Below, piece by piece: positions 18,601 to 27,639 of a DNA stretch of 64,000 bases (the stretch's first letter is position 1; each line of letters opens with the position of its first letter). This DNA comes from CAWIUB01 sp963839175 (lineage in GTDB: Bacteria; Actinomycetota; Actinomycetes; Mycobacteriales; Jatrophihabitantaceae), in assembly GCA_963839175.1 (NCBI GenBank), contig CAWIUB010000001.1, positions 120,986-184,985 on the forward strand, written 5' to 3'. The translations under genes and the position numbers were made by a program. The notes under the pieces were generated by a model. The model made no database searches. It was not told where the DNA came from and worked only from the letters and a program-made list of their open reading frames with translations.

Positions 18601-19482
18601 CGCGCCTCCGGCGACCAGGAGGCGCTGGCGTTCGCATACAACACTCGGCACCTGGCGTGCAGCCAGGCCGGCGTCGCCGAGGACGAGCCGTATGGCGAGC
18701 TCGCTCTGGCCATCTACGAGCGGGTCGGCGACCTGCGCATGCAGGCGCACTGCCTGAACAACCTCGCAATCAGCGCGATGCAAGACGGTCAATGGGACCG
18801 CTCGGCGGCCCGGCTCGACCGCGCCGCGGACATCTTCCGACGCGTCGGCGACACCGCCAACGAGGCGAACGCGCAGTACAACCGGGCCGACCTGCTTATC
18901 CGGCAGCGGCGGTTCACGGAGGCGGAGCCGCTGCTCGCCGCCGCGCTGCGCGCCGCCCAAGCCGCCGATGACCACGAGCTCGTGGCCCTCGTGGCTCGCG
19001 AGACAGGGCGGATGCTGGCGGGCTCGGGCCGCATCCACGAGGCACTCGCCCGGTTCGACGCTGCACGAGCGGGCCTCAGCGAACTGGGACTGCCGCTCGA
19101 GCTCATCGGCCTCGAGACGGCCCTAGCGGACTGCCTTACCGACGCGGGCGACGTGGACCGTGCGATCTCGGTCGCGAACGAGGCGGTGGCAAGCGCCCAG
19201 GAGCTGCACGCCGAGTCGCTGCTCGCGGCCGTGCACAGGGTGCGCGGTCGCGCGCTGCTTGCTGCTGGACGCGACGACGACGCCCGCGCCGCGTTCGAGG
19301 AGGGCCTGCGCTGCCCGGACGGCGGCGACGGCCGGCACGAGTACGCGCTCAACCTTCTCGGGCTCGCACGACTCGCGGAGCGGCATGGTCAGCCGGCGGC
19401 AGCGCGCCTGTCGCGCGAAAGCAACCAGATCCTCGATGCCCTGGGCGTGGTTGCCACGCCGCAGTTGGCATCCCAGCGATGA
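15651..19482 (+). CDS. Tandem class III nucleotide cyclase with STAND-like ATPase and TPR tail (one frameshift)
   Basis: About 1277 residues after correcting one indel near 16119. Cyclase domain 1 (about 40-200) has both metal aspartates, in LADISGFT and KWGGDAILLLF, but lacks the Asn/Arg pair (GPSASVTAEME). Domain 2 (about 245-420) has FIEFSQTD in place of the first metal Asp, DGGKIMLAAGAP, and the intact transition-state motif KGDAINTAARVM. The two could form one complementary site. An ATPase follows with Walker A GEPGMGKSRL (about 460) and a weakened Walker B (LLVFENTQLMDD). The last 450 residues are TPR-like helices. It presumably makes cAMP or cGMP in response to a ligand sensed by the tail. 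It overlaps the MFS-CNB stop. Confidence 0.85.
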
Positions 19483-20455
19483 TCAGGTGCTCCCCCGCAT
19501 GTCGTGGACGAACAGCAGGTACAGCAGGAGATCTCCCGCGTTGCGGTGGCTCTGCACGTAGTCGGTGCAAAACGTGTTGCCCCTGGCGTCGAGCGCCACG
19601 CCCTTGGTCGTGCACGGTGCCGACACGAGGGTCAGCGGCCCGGTCGCCGAGAAGCTCACCTTCAGCGTGTAGCTGTTGACACCCTTGCCGCGGCAGAGCT
19701 GCTTCGCGCAGCGGATGATCAGGGTGGCCGGGTTCCGCGGGCTGTAGTCGGTGCCCAGGTCGGCGATGAACTGCACGACCTGGCTGCCGGCCGTACAGCC
19801 GAGATCGAACGTGCACGCGCCGAGCGAGAGAGCGCCCTGCTGCGACGAGAACCCGTTGCGCAGGACGAGCACGCCGCACTCGGGTTCAGTGGTGTCCTGC
19901 GTGCAGTCGGCATTTCCGACGCCGCGGCCGACCCTGAGCGACGGGTCGTTGCGCGGGAAGATCTCGACCGTCTTGAGCACGTCGAACGGCGCCGTCTTTC
20001 CTGGAGTCACCAGGCTGATCTTGCGAGTCGCCTTGGCGACGGAGACCTTCACCTGCACGCCGTTGTCGACGGCCGAGTACGAGACCCTGAACTGCGCCGA
20101 ATTGACGCCGCCCGGCATGACGATCGACGCCCGGCTGAGGCTGCCGCCTGGGTGTGCGCGGGACGCGAGCGATGCCGTCAGGCTGAGGTTCGTGTCGGTG
20201 TTGAACGTGGCGCCGGCAGGCGTCAGGGTCACCGTCAGGGTGAACTCGGCTCCCCGCCGCCACGAGCACTGCCGGGACGCCTCGGCCGCCGAGGGTCGAG
20301 TTGTCAGTCGAGGCGGCGGCCGAGATGCCGGCCGGCGCCGACGCCGCTGTGCCACCCGCCGGGATCGTGGCGGCGATCGCCGCGCCGATAAGCACGGCGC
20401 AGGCGAACACGATCCGCAACAAATGGGTACGGACAATCGCAGCTAATCTGGCCAT
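19483..20455 (-). CDS. Exported protein of unknown function (one frameshift)
   Basis: The start MARLAAIVRTHLLRIVFACA (ATG 20455) is a signal peptide/anchor. The frame changes near 20285. The mature part reads EFTLTVTLTPAGATFNTDTN, SYSAVDNGVQVKVSVAK, ECGVLVLRNGFSSQQGALSL, then a cysteine-rich part (ACTFDLGCTAGSQVV, IIRCAKQLCRGKGVN, APCTTKG, NTFCTDYV). Strand-rich sequence with paired Cys suggests a disulfide-stabilised extracellular beta protein. No family recognised. It converges with the cyclase, sharing the 3' boundary with no gap. Confidence 0.55.
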
Positions 20456-20559
20456 GACGACACCCTCCCCGCCAAAGCCGTCTGTGTTCGATCCTTCACG
20501 CGGCGCAGCAGTGCTGTCAAGGGGAGGACCCATATGTGATGGATTGTCGGCGATCGAAA

Positions 20560-21375
20560 TCAGCCCGGAATGTCGATGCTCTCGCCCTCCGCGGCGAGGA
20601 CCACCGGCATCGGGGCCGCCAGCTCGCAGGCCAGCGCGTCGAGCTGCGCATCCGTGCGCGCCGGCGCGTGATGGAACAGCACTAGCGTGCCGACCTTCGC
20701 CTCGGTGGCCAGGCTGATCGCCTCGTCCACGGTCGCGTGGCCGAACAGGTCTGCCATCGCGCGTTCGCTCTCCAGGAACTGGGCGTCGTGCAGCAGCACG
20801 TTTACCCCGCGGATCATGGCGCGCACCTCGTCGCTGCAGCCCTGCACCGGGGCGTGATCGGGGAGGTAGGCAAGCGAGCCGGAGAGGTCCTCGACGCGGA
20901 ACCCGTACGTCCGCCCGCCCTTGTGAGCGACCTCGACAGCCGTCACTGCGAAGCCGCTAATGTCGATGCGCCCAGGCGGCACGGCGTTGAACGTCCACGT
21001 GCCGCGCAGCCCTTCGGGAGCGATCGGGAAGCAGGGCGGCGACAACATCTTGGCCAGCAGGTCGCGACCGCTCAGGCCGCCCTGCGCCGGCAGGTAAAGA
21101 TCGACGAGGCTCTGGTAGTGATCGCCGGCAAGGAAGAACGGGATGCCCTGGACGTGGTCCCAGTGCAGGTGGCTGAGCAGGATCGCGCCCCGATAGGCCG
21201 GTCCCGGGAGTAGCGCCGTGAGCGAGCGCAGCCCGGTCCCCGCATCGAGCACGACGGTCGGCACATCCTGGCCGTCGGCCGCGATCGCGACGCATGCTGT
21301 ATGCCCACCGTAGCGGACGAAATCCGGCCCGGGGGCCGGCGTCGAGCCCCGGACGCCGAGCAGCCACAGCCTCAC
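20560..21375 (-). CDS. Metallo-beta-lactamase-fold hydrolase, possible cyclic-nucleotide phosphodiesterase
   Basis: GTG 21375 gives VRLWLLGVRGSTPAPGPDFV, the standard start of this MBL subgroup. The metal motif HxHxDH is in LLSHLHWDHVQGIPFF. Later ligands are in VAYLPDHAPV, NVLLHDAQFL, GHATVDEAI and LFHHAPARTD, so the dinuclear site looks complete. The subgroup resembles class II phosphodiesterases and RNase Z-like enzymes, and relatives are found linked to CNB domains. Here it sits between the cyclase and the CNB-patatin, so degradation of the cyclic nucleotide is a reasonable but unproven role. The longer frame to 21666 has no family match upstream of VRLWLL. Confidence 0.75.
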   Translation of the reverse strand: MRLWLLGVRGSTPAPGPDFVRYGGHTACVAIAADGQDVPTVVLDAGTGLRSLTALLPGPAYRGAILLSHLHWDHVQGIPFFLAGDHYQSLVDLYLPAQGGLSGRDLLAKMLSPPCFPIAPEGLRGTWTFNAVPPGRIDISGFAVTAVEVAHKGGRTYGFRVEDLSGSLAYLPDHAPVQGCSDEVRAMIRGVNVLLHDAQFLESERAMADLFGHATVDEAISLATEAKVGTLVLFHHAPARTDAQLDALACELAAPMPVVLAAEGESIDIPG

Positions 21376-22095
21376 CGGTCCATCACGCGACGAAATGTAG
21401 CGGTCGGTCAACCGTCTTCGGCACACCTGCGCGGAAAGCGCGGCGCGATCTCGAACGCCGGGCGAGGGCGGGGGTACAACGTCGGGCTGGCCCTCTACAT
21501 CGTCGACGAAAACGCGCTCCGTGACGCGGGCGGGCGTGGCGACGATCGGCCGGTTCCGTCGATACTCTTCGGCGCGTACGGCGGGGTGCTCGCCGAACGA
21601 CTCGAGCGGCGCGGCTGACCAGCTGACCAAGCCGCAGTGGATCACCGCGTAGCGGCTGCGCCGCATTCAACTGCCAGAGGATCGTTCGCAGTGGCCGCAG
21701 CCGGTGCCGGGTTGCCCGGGCTGGTATGTCGGGACGTGGCCGGTCGGGTCGGTGCCGCTGCCGCCGGACGTGGAGATCGACAACGGCCCCGCCTGGCAGC
21801 TTTGAGCTACCGGTGTTTGTCCGTGGTCGGTGTCATCCTGGGAGACGTGGAGGTCTCCGCTGAGGCCATGGCGAAGGTGCCGGGCGAGAACCTGCGGTTG
21901 TCCCGGGCCGACTTCGGTGCGCTGTGGGCGCTGGCCGAGCGCCTGGGTAGTCAGCCGGCGGGCCAGACGATGATTACGTGGTCGCGGTCGTGTGGACCTG
22001 CGAGTGGTTGGCGCGCCAGCCGGTGTGGTCGTCGATCATCCATCGGTGGGAGATGCCGCCGACGTGCCAAGCGTGTGCTGAATCCAACGCCGCAG
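21376..22095. other. 720-bp stretch with at most a decayed small gene
   Basis: On the plus strand 21845-22070 reads EVSAEAMAKVPGENLRLSRA, then FGALWALAERLGSQPAG, and one base out of frame DDYVVAVVWTCEWLARQPVW and HRWEMPP. This looks like a degraded small actinobacterial protein rather than random sequence, but I cannot name it. Nothing recognised in 21376-21840. Confidence 0.35.
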
Positions 22096-23694
22096 TTAGG
22101 CCGGGGTCGCGAGTGCGCGCAGCGACGGCAATGCTGCAGCCATTGCTGTCTCGCCGGCACTGAGGTATTCGTCGGCCAGATGGATGTCGCGCCACGTGCC
22201 TGGCCCGAACACCGGTGTGACGGGCACGTCGGCCAGCGCGGTCTGCTGCTCGGCCGCGCTGAGCGATGCGAGTTCGAGCGACTCCACGACCACGTCTCGG
22301 TCCGAGCGGCTACGCGCCGGGATCCCTGGCGCCCCGGGCCACTCCGGCAGCATCTCGCGTCCGAGCAGGTTGACTGCCACGGTGACGTCGACGGCCTGTT
22401 GGTCGAGACCTTGGGACGGAACTGGGGCGAGCACTATGGCGTCTACCAAACGCTGCTCACCGCGGCGGACAGGGGGGTACAGACCCGGTACGGTCATCGC
22501 GGCGACGAGGGCCTCTGCCAACGGACCGGTGCTGATCGGCACCGCCCGCCTTCCAGCCAGGTCCGCGGTCAACACGACGAGGGGAATGGCAAGGTCTTGG
22601 AACGTCGGCTCACCGGTGGTCTCCCGTGCCAAGCGGTCGAGCTGGGCCGCGCCGCGGCGTTCACCGGCTACCGCGCCCTCGCGGTATATCGCCCGCACCG
22701 CGTCCTCGTCGAACCACCGCCGGAGGATCTGCTCAACTTGCTCTACCGTTCGTCCGGTCGCCAGCCAGGCCCCCACCCAGGCACCCATGCTGCTGCCGGC
22801 GATGTGATCCAGCTGGTAGCCGGCTTGCTCGAGCACCCGGAGCGCACCGATGTGGGCGAAGCCCTTGACACCGCCGGCGCCGAGTGCGAGCCCGAGCCGA
22901 GCGCGCGCCAGGTATCGACCGAGCCAGCCCAGCCGCGCTGGGTTCGGCGGGATGTGCTCCAGGCGGCCGGGCGGCAGTGGGAGCGCGTTTGCGAGCCGCG
23001 CCGCTACTGAAGGATCGGTTAGCGCGACCACGCGGTCGGCGTAGTCGAGCAGGACGCCCAGGTCTGTCGTGTCGGGTCGGACCAGCAGCAGTGTGGTCCC
23101 GGGTTGGCCGGCGGCCTCTTCCAGCCACGCGAGTGCCTGGTCACCCGACGCCGACGAAGTGGTCAGGTCGAGCCCGCGGACGGCGCCCAGGCTGGCCGCC
23201 TGAGTAGCCGCCAGGACGTCGGACGCCTGGATGGGTTTCGCCTCGAGGATCACTGCGGCAATGTCGCGGCGATCGGCCGGGCCGCGGTCCGACGTGCGCG
23301 CGACCAACCGTTGGCTGACCAGCCGGGCGAGGTTCGCGAGCAGCGCCGGGTGCCGCTCGGCCACCGCCAAGAAGGCGTCGCGGGGCAGCTCGACGACATC
23401 ACTCGGCATGCGGGCGAGCACCGTCGCAGACCGCGGTTCGCCGGTTAGCGAAGCGGCCTCACCCAGGACGTCGCCCGGCCGCTGCCGGGCCAGCAGCGCG
23501 CTGTCGGCCGGCCGCAGCACGTGGAGCAGCCCCCTCTCCACCAGGTACAGGCTCATGCCGGGGTCGCCTGCCCGACACACCGCCTCGCCCGCCTCGTAAT
23601 GCCGGGCAGCCGCGTACCTGGCGAGCTCGTCCAGCGCCTCGGCCGCGACCCCATGGAACAGCGGCGAGGAGCCGCTATCCCAAGGCGTCGTCAC
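22096..23694 (-). CDS. Patatin-like phospholipase with N-terminal cyclic-nucleotide-binding domain
   Basis: The intact 532-residue protein has CNB domain 1-130 (LFHGVAAEALDELARYAAAR, YLVERGLLHVLRP, RPGDVLGEAASLTGEPRSAT). A linker of about 130 residues resembles the NTE/RssA-type middle region. The patatin domain (about 280-480) has oxyanion loop LGAGGVKGFAHIG, nucleophile elbow IAGSSMGAWVG (GxSxG) and the catalytic Asp in RLVDAIVLAPVP. Mycobacterial Rv2565 has this CNB-patatin layout. Binding of cNMP would control lysophospholipase activity at the membrane. ATG 23694 overlaps the upstream gene's stop, so both are translated from one mRNA. Confidence 0.9.
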   Translation of the reverse strand: MTTPWDSGSSPLFHGVAAEALDELARYAAARHYEAGEAVCRAGDPGMSLYLVERGLLHVLRPADSALLARQRPGDVLGEAASLTGEPRSATVLARMPSDVVELPRDAFLAVAERHPALLANLARLVSQRLVARTSDRGPADRRDIAAVILEAKPIQASDVLAATQAASLGAVRGLDLTTSSASGDQALAWLEEAAGQPGTTLLLVRPDTTDLGVLLDYADRVVALTDPSVAARLANALPLPPGRLEHIPPNPARLGWLGRYLARARLGLALGAGGVKGFAHIGALRVLEQAGYQLDHIAGSSMGAWVGAWLATGRTVEQVEQILRRWFDEDAVRAIYREGAVAGERRGAAQLDRLARETTGEPTFQDLAIPLVVLTADLAGRRAVPISTGPLAEALVAAMTVPGLYPPVRRGEQRLVDAIVLAPVPSQGLDQQAVDVTVAVNLLGREMLPEWPGAPGIPARSRSDRDVVVESLELASLSAAEQQTALADVPVTPVFGPGTWRDIHLADEYLSAGETAMAAALPSLRALATPA

Positions 23695-25574
23695 GCGTCG
23701 ACCTCCGCCGGCGCGCGGCGAAAGATCATCTGCACGTCCAATACCCCGCCACGGCGCACCACGCGCGTCTCGTGGTCGCCTCGCTGGAGCACTCGCAGCA
23801 TCGCGTGGTTCTCCGGCAGCACGTCGGCGGTGAAGCCGCGCACACCGTGACCGGCGGCATATTCCTGGATCCGGGCGTGCAGCAGCGTCGCGAGGCCGAG
23901 CCCTTGCCAGGCCGGGTCAACCATGTAGGCCACCTCACCGAGCGCGTTAGCCGGGTTGCGGTAGTAGCAGCTTGTGGCGACGATCCGCTCACGCTCGGGC
24001 GGTCCGACGACGGCGGCGAAGGCCATCTCGCTCGAGTAGTCCACGCTGCACAGGTACTCCGCGGTGGTGTCGGTCAGCGAGCTGAGCTTTTGGAAGAACC
24101 GGGTGTACACGTCCTCCTCGGTTAGCCGGTGGAATAGGTCCTGCATCGCGGCGCGGTCACTGGTGCGCGTTGGCCGGACGAGCGCGCGCCGCCCGTCGCG
24201 GAGTACCAGCTCCCGCTCCTCCTCTACGGGATAGGCGCTGCGACTGCGCAGCGCCTGTTGGCGGGTCACGATTCCGTGCTCCTTCGCCGCGAGCAGCAGC
24301 GGCTCGCGGTCGTCAGGGTGCGCGATCTCCATGAGGGCCACGGCCCGTTCGCCCAACGACAGCCCGAACAGATACGCGGTGCCGTACTCAGTCACGACCC
24401 AGCGCACGTCAGCGCGCTCAATCGAGACTGGCTCCTCGGGACCTAGTGCGAGGCGTATCGCTGGATTGCCGGCCGGCGTGCGGGTGGCCAGGCAGATCAC
24501 CGGCGTGCCGTGCCTGGAGGCCAGCGCACCGCGGTGGAACTCGGGACCGGTCGACACGCCGCCGTAAAGTGACCCGTCCAGGCGCTCAGTACATACCTGG
24601 CCGCTCAGGTCGATGGCGAATGCCTGGGTCACCGAAACCATGCGGTCATGCCCGGCGATCACCGCCGGATCGCACACCTGGTCGATCGGTTCCAGCCGGA
24701 AGTGCGGGTCGTCGTCCAGCAGGTCATAGAGCCGCCGGGTGCCCATGGCCCAGCTGGCAGTCACTGGGCCGGTCACCACGCCAGCCTCGACCAGGTCAAC
24801 GACCGGCTCAGTGATCACGTCCGAGTGGATCGCAAGGCCTCGCCGGTTGCGCAGGAACTGCAGCATCTGGTTCGGTACCCGCCCAAGGCCGACCTGTAGG
24901 GTCGACCCATCGTCGATGAGCCGGGCGACGTAGCGCGCGATCTGCTCGGCGACGCCCGGGGCGGGGTCGTGCAGGTACTCCACGACCGGTGTCTGCACGG
25001 GCACAAACGCAGCGATCCGCTCCACCGGGATCCGCCCACCGCCCTGGACCCGCGGTTGGTGGGGGTTCACCTCCGCGATCACAGTCCGCGCGGACTGCAC
25101 CGCGGCAAGCGTGATGTCCACCGAAACACCCAGGCTGCACATGCCGTCCTGGTCAGGTGGGGCGACCTGCACGAGCGCGACATCGAGTGGCAGGAGTCCG
25201 CGCCGGAACATCGCCGGAACGTCCGCCAGTGACACCGGCACGTAGTCCACCCGGCCGGAGGGCAGCAGGTCACGGACGTCGCGCCCCACATAGAAGACCC
25301 GGTGCCGGAAGTACGTCCGCGGCGGATCGCCGATCCCGACCCGGTCGGTGAGGAAGTGCACGAGCGTCACGCCATCGCATCGAGCGGCCCGTTGCTCCAG
25401 CGCCTCGACAAGCGCCCGCGGCGTCGCGCAGGCGCTCCCGACGAAGACACGTTCGCCGGGCCGGACGGAAGCGACAGCAGCAGCAGCCGACATCTGTCGG
25501 AGCTGCCATCCGGCGGAGTCGGTCAACCTGGCACCTCCCGCTACGCGGACTGTAGCAATCGCGACCGCCATCAT
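23691..25574 (-). CDS. Acetyl-CoA hydrolase/4-hydroxybutyrate CoA-transferase-like domain fused to GNAT acetyltransferase
   Basis: Residues about 30-450 form the CoA-transferase fold: VRPGERVFVGSACATPRALV, NPHQPRVQGGGRIPVERIA, GLGRVPNQMLQFL, LYGGVSTGPEFHRGALAS and RWVVTEYGTAYLFGLSL, with the family's TEYG loop. Residues about 465-615 are a GNAT with GEVAYMVDPAWQGLGLATLL as the acetyl-CoA loop. The fusion could use acyl-CoA to modify proteins, like the protein acetyltransferases that mycobacteria control by cAMP, but no CNB domain is attached here. The start is uncertain: ATG 25574 or the internal MSAAAAVASVRPG at 25493. First gene of a two-gene operon with the CNB-patatin. Confidence 0.85.
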   Translation of the reverse strand: MMAVAIATVRVAGGARLTDSAGWQLRQMSAAAAVASVRPGERVFVGSACATPRALVEALEQRAARCDGVTLVHFLTDRVGIGDPPRTYFRHRVFYVGRDVRDLLPSGRVDYVPVSLADVPAMFRRGLLPLDVALVQVAPPDQDGMCSLGVSVDITLAAVQSARTVIAEVNPHQPRVQGGGRIPVERIAAFVPVQTPVVEYLHDPAPGVAEQIARYVARLIDDGSTLQVGLGRVPNQMLQFLRNRRGLAIHSDVITEPVVDLVEAGVVTGPVTASWAMGTRRLYDLLDDDPHFRLEPIDQVCDPAVIAGHDRMVSVTQAFAIDLSGQVCTERLDGSLYGGVSTGPEFHRGALASRHGTPVICLATRTPAGNPAIRLALGPEEPVSIERADVRWVVTEYGTAYLFGLSLGERAVALMEIAHPDDREPLLLAAKEHGIVTRQQALRSRSAYPVEEERELVLRDGRRALVRPTRTSDRAAMQDLFHRLTEEDVYTRFFQKLSSLTDTTAEYLCSVDYSSEMAFAAVVGPPERERIVATSCYYRNPANALGEVAYMVDPAWQGLGLATLLHARIQEYAAGHGVRGFTADVLPENHAMLRVLQRGDHETRVVRRGGVLDVQMIFRRAPAEVDA

Positions 25575-25625
25575 GAAACGGACAGCCGCGGACCGTGCCG
25601 TCGCGCACAGTCAGCGGACAGCATC

Positions 25626-25880
25626 GACTACGCCTACCTCAAGACTGGCCACCCAACCGGCCGCTGGTCCTGCTCCAGCACTTCCGCGGGAACCTCGACA
25701 ACTGAGACCCGGCTCCCATCGACGCGCTCGCGACGGCGCGGAGGATCATCACATTCGACAACGCCAGCGTCGGAGCGGCGACCAGGACGATGCAGGACGT
25801 GGTCACGGCGATGGCCACGATGTACTCGCATTCGTCGACACGATGCGCATCGACATCTCGGGCCGCGACGAATCAGATGC
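25626..25880 (+). pseudogene. Alpha/beta hydrolase relic
   Basis: Spread over frames, the sequence reads YAYLKTGHPTGR, PLVLLQHFRGNLDN, APIDALATARRIITFDNASV, then VTAMATM and VLAFVDTM. This is the beginning of an epoxide-hydrolase-like alpha/beta hydrolase (HFRGNLDNWDP, then the FDNAGVG turn). The nucleophile elbow and the C-terminal half are missing. Confidence 0.6.
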
Positions 25881-25983
25881 GCCAGGTCATCGACGGGGCC
25901 GTTATGCTTTTGCGGCTGCTGGCTCTCTGGCTCCGCCAGCCTGTTGTCCGGGCAGGCAGCGAGGCTGTTCGGAAGGTTGATCT

Positions 25984-26218
25984 GATGAGTGAACCGACCA
26001 TCCTGACGGTTGACGGCGAGCGTATGGTCGCTGCGGCACTGAGCCGTGACCTGCACGGTGCTACGGCGCCGGCGACCGCCTCGTGCGCACGACGTCGGAG
26101 CGAGGCGCTGGCCGTGCTGGCCAGGCTGTGCCTGCGCGACGACCGGACGGCGTTCACCTGCGCCGACCAGCGGATGACGCAGATGATCCTCGTGCGCCGG
26201 GACCTGGCCCGGATCTGA
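25984..26218 (+). pseudogene. Truncated response-regulator receiver domain
   Basis: MSEPTILTVDGERMVAAALS, then SEALAVLARLCLRDDRTAFT and CADQRMTQM match the first two-thirds of the receiver domain at the front of actinobacterial REC/thioredoxin-reductase-like proteins (ILTVDDE...ADQRMPQM). The acidic pocket is altered (VDGE for VDDE) and the sequence ends where MTGVEFL should follow. In many genomes the full gene precedes a CNB histidine kinase like the one starting here, so this is probably its deleted partner. The stop overlaps the kinase ATG. Confidence 0.6.
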
Positions 26219-27627
26219 TGCGCGTCGACGAGCTGCGATCGCTGGGCTTGTTCGACGGTCTCCGCGACGATCAGCTGGCGGAGCTGGTCGAGGGCGGTAG
26301 CGAGGTGCGCGTCGAGCCTGGGGTCGTTCTGTTTCGAGAGGGCGAGCTCGCCGACTTCTGGTGGGTGCTCCTGGACGGTGCTGTCGACCTGGTGCGCCAC
26401 GTCGGCCGTGAGGACACCGTGGTGGCGCGGATGGATGCGCCCGGCCGTTGGGCCGGCGGATTCCGTGCATGGGACGAGCAGGGCGTCTATCTGGCGACCG
26501 GTCGGGGAGCGACCGAGGGGCGGGTGTTGCGGGTGCCGGCCGCGGTGTTGCGTGAGCGGTCCAGCGCCTGGTTCCCGTTCGCCGGGCACCTGATCGAGGG
26601 GCTCTATCACACCGCGCGCTCGATCGAGTCGACTGCGCGGCAGCGCGAAGCTCTTGTCACACTCGGTGCGCTTGCGGCGGGTCTCGCGCACGAGCTGAAC
26701 AACCCGGCGGCTGCCGCCACTCGGGCCGTCGACGCGCTGGAGGCCGAATGTCAGACGCTGCTTTCGTCCCTGGGCCGGCTCGCTCACAACGAAATCTCGG
26801 CGGGGCAGTTCATCGCGCTGGACGAGCTGCGGCGGGAGATCGGGCCTGAGGCCGCGGTCACAGATCCGCTCACCCTCGCCGACGAGGAAGACGCTGTGTC
26901 GTCGTGGCTCATCGACCACGGCGTAGTGCGGGAGTGGATCATCGCGCCGGCGCTGGCCGCCGCCGGGGCCGATCTCGCCTGGTGTGAGCGGGCGGCGACC
27001 GTGTTGGAGGGGTCGGCCCTGCAGCCGGGCCTGGAGTGGGTGGCAAGCGTGTCCTCCGTCGCCACGCTGCTGTCGGAGGTAAAGCAGTCGACCCGGCGCA
27101 TCTTCGAGCTGGTCGCCGCAGTCAAGTCCTACTCGCAGATGGACCGGGCATCGATTCAGCAGGTCGATGTCACGGAAGGCCTTGAGAGCACCTTGGCGAT
27201 GCTCGGGCAGAAGCTGCGCGATCGGGTCACCGTCGTGCGCGACTACGGCGCCGACGTCCCGCGGATCGAGGGCTACGCCGGCGAGCTGAACCAGGTCTGG
27301 ACCAACCTGATCGACAACGCCGTCGAGGCGATGGACGGCGTGGGGACGCTCCGCGTCACGACGCGGGCCGAGGGGGCGCACGTCGTCGTCGAGATCGGCG
27401 ACACCGGCCCGGGCATGTCACCCGAGGTGGCAGCCCGAGCGTTCGAGGCCTTCTACACGACTAAGGATGCGGGCAAAGGCCCCGGTCTCGGCCTGGACAT
27501 CGCACGACGCATCGTGGTGGAGCGCCACGGTGGCACGATCAGCATCGACTCCCGACCGAGCGACACAGAGCTGCACATCCGCCTCCCCGTCCGGCGGGCA
27601 AGCCCGGGTAACGAAACGGGTCGCTGA
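26218..27627 (+). CDS. Histidine kinase with N-terminal cyclic-nucleotide-binding domain
   Basis: The intact 469-residue protein has a CNB-type beta roll at 1-120 (LGLFDGLRDDQLAELVEGGS, LFREGELADFWWVLLDGAVD). Its phosphate cassette is divergent (PGRWAGGFRAWDE), so ligand binding is less sure than in its neighbours. The dimerisation helix has LAAGLAHELNNPAAAATRAV, the H-box. The ATPase has N-box VWTNLIDNAVEAMDG, G1 EIGDTGPGMSPEV, F-box FEAFYTTKDAGKG and G2 GLGLDIARRIV. It is cytosolic, with no TM segment. The adjacent receiver gene is truncated, so the kinase has lost its probable local partner. Confidence 0.9.
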   Translation: MRVDELRSLGLFDGLRDDQLAELVEGGSEVRVEPGVVLFREGELADFWWVLLDGAVDLVRHVGREDTVVARMDAPGRWAGGFRAWDEQGVYLATGRGATEGRVLRVPAAVLRERSSAWFPFAGHLIEGLYHTARSIESTARQREALVTLGALAAGLAHELNNPAAAATRAVDALEAECQTLLSSLGRLAHNEISAGQFIALDELRREIGPEAAVTDPLTLADEEDAVSSWLIDHGVVREWIIAPALAAAGADLAWCERAATVLEGSALQPGLEWVASVSSVATLLSEVKQSTRRIFELVAAVKSYSQMDRASIQQVDVTEGLESTLAMLGQKLRDRVTVVRDYGADVPRIEGYAGELNQVWTNLIDNAVEAMDGVGTLRVTTRAEGAHVVVEIGDTGPGMSPEVAARAFEAFYTTKDAGKGPGLGLDIARRIVVERHGGTISIDSRPSDTELHIRLPVRRASPGNETGR

Positions 27628-27639
27628 CCCACTCCGCCG

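Noticed and set aside
17038..19038. 666-residue open frame on the minus strand
   Set aside because: It lies antisense to the cyclase ATPase/TPR region, has the Arg/Ala/His-rich composition of a GC-driven shadow frame and no family pattern.
25873..27381. 502-residue minus-strand open frame
   Set aside because: Antisense to the histidine kinase with all boxes present on the plus strand.
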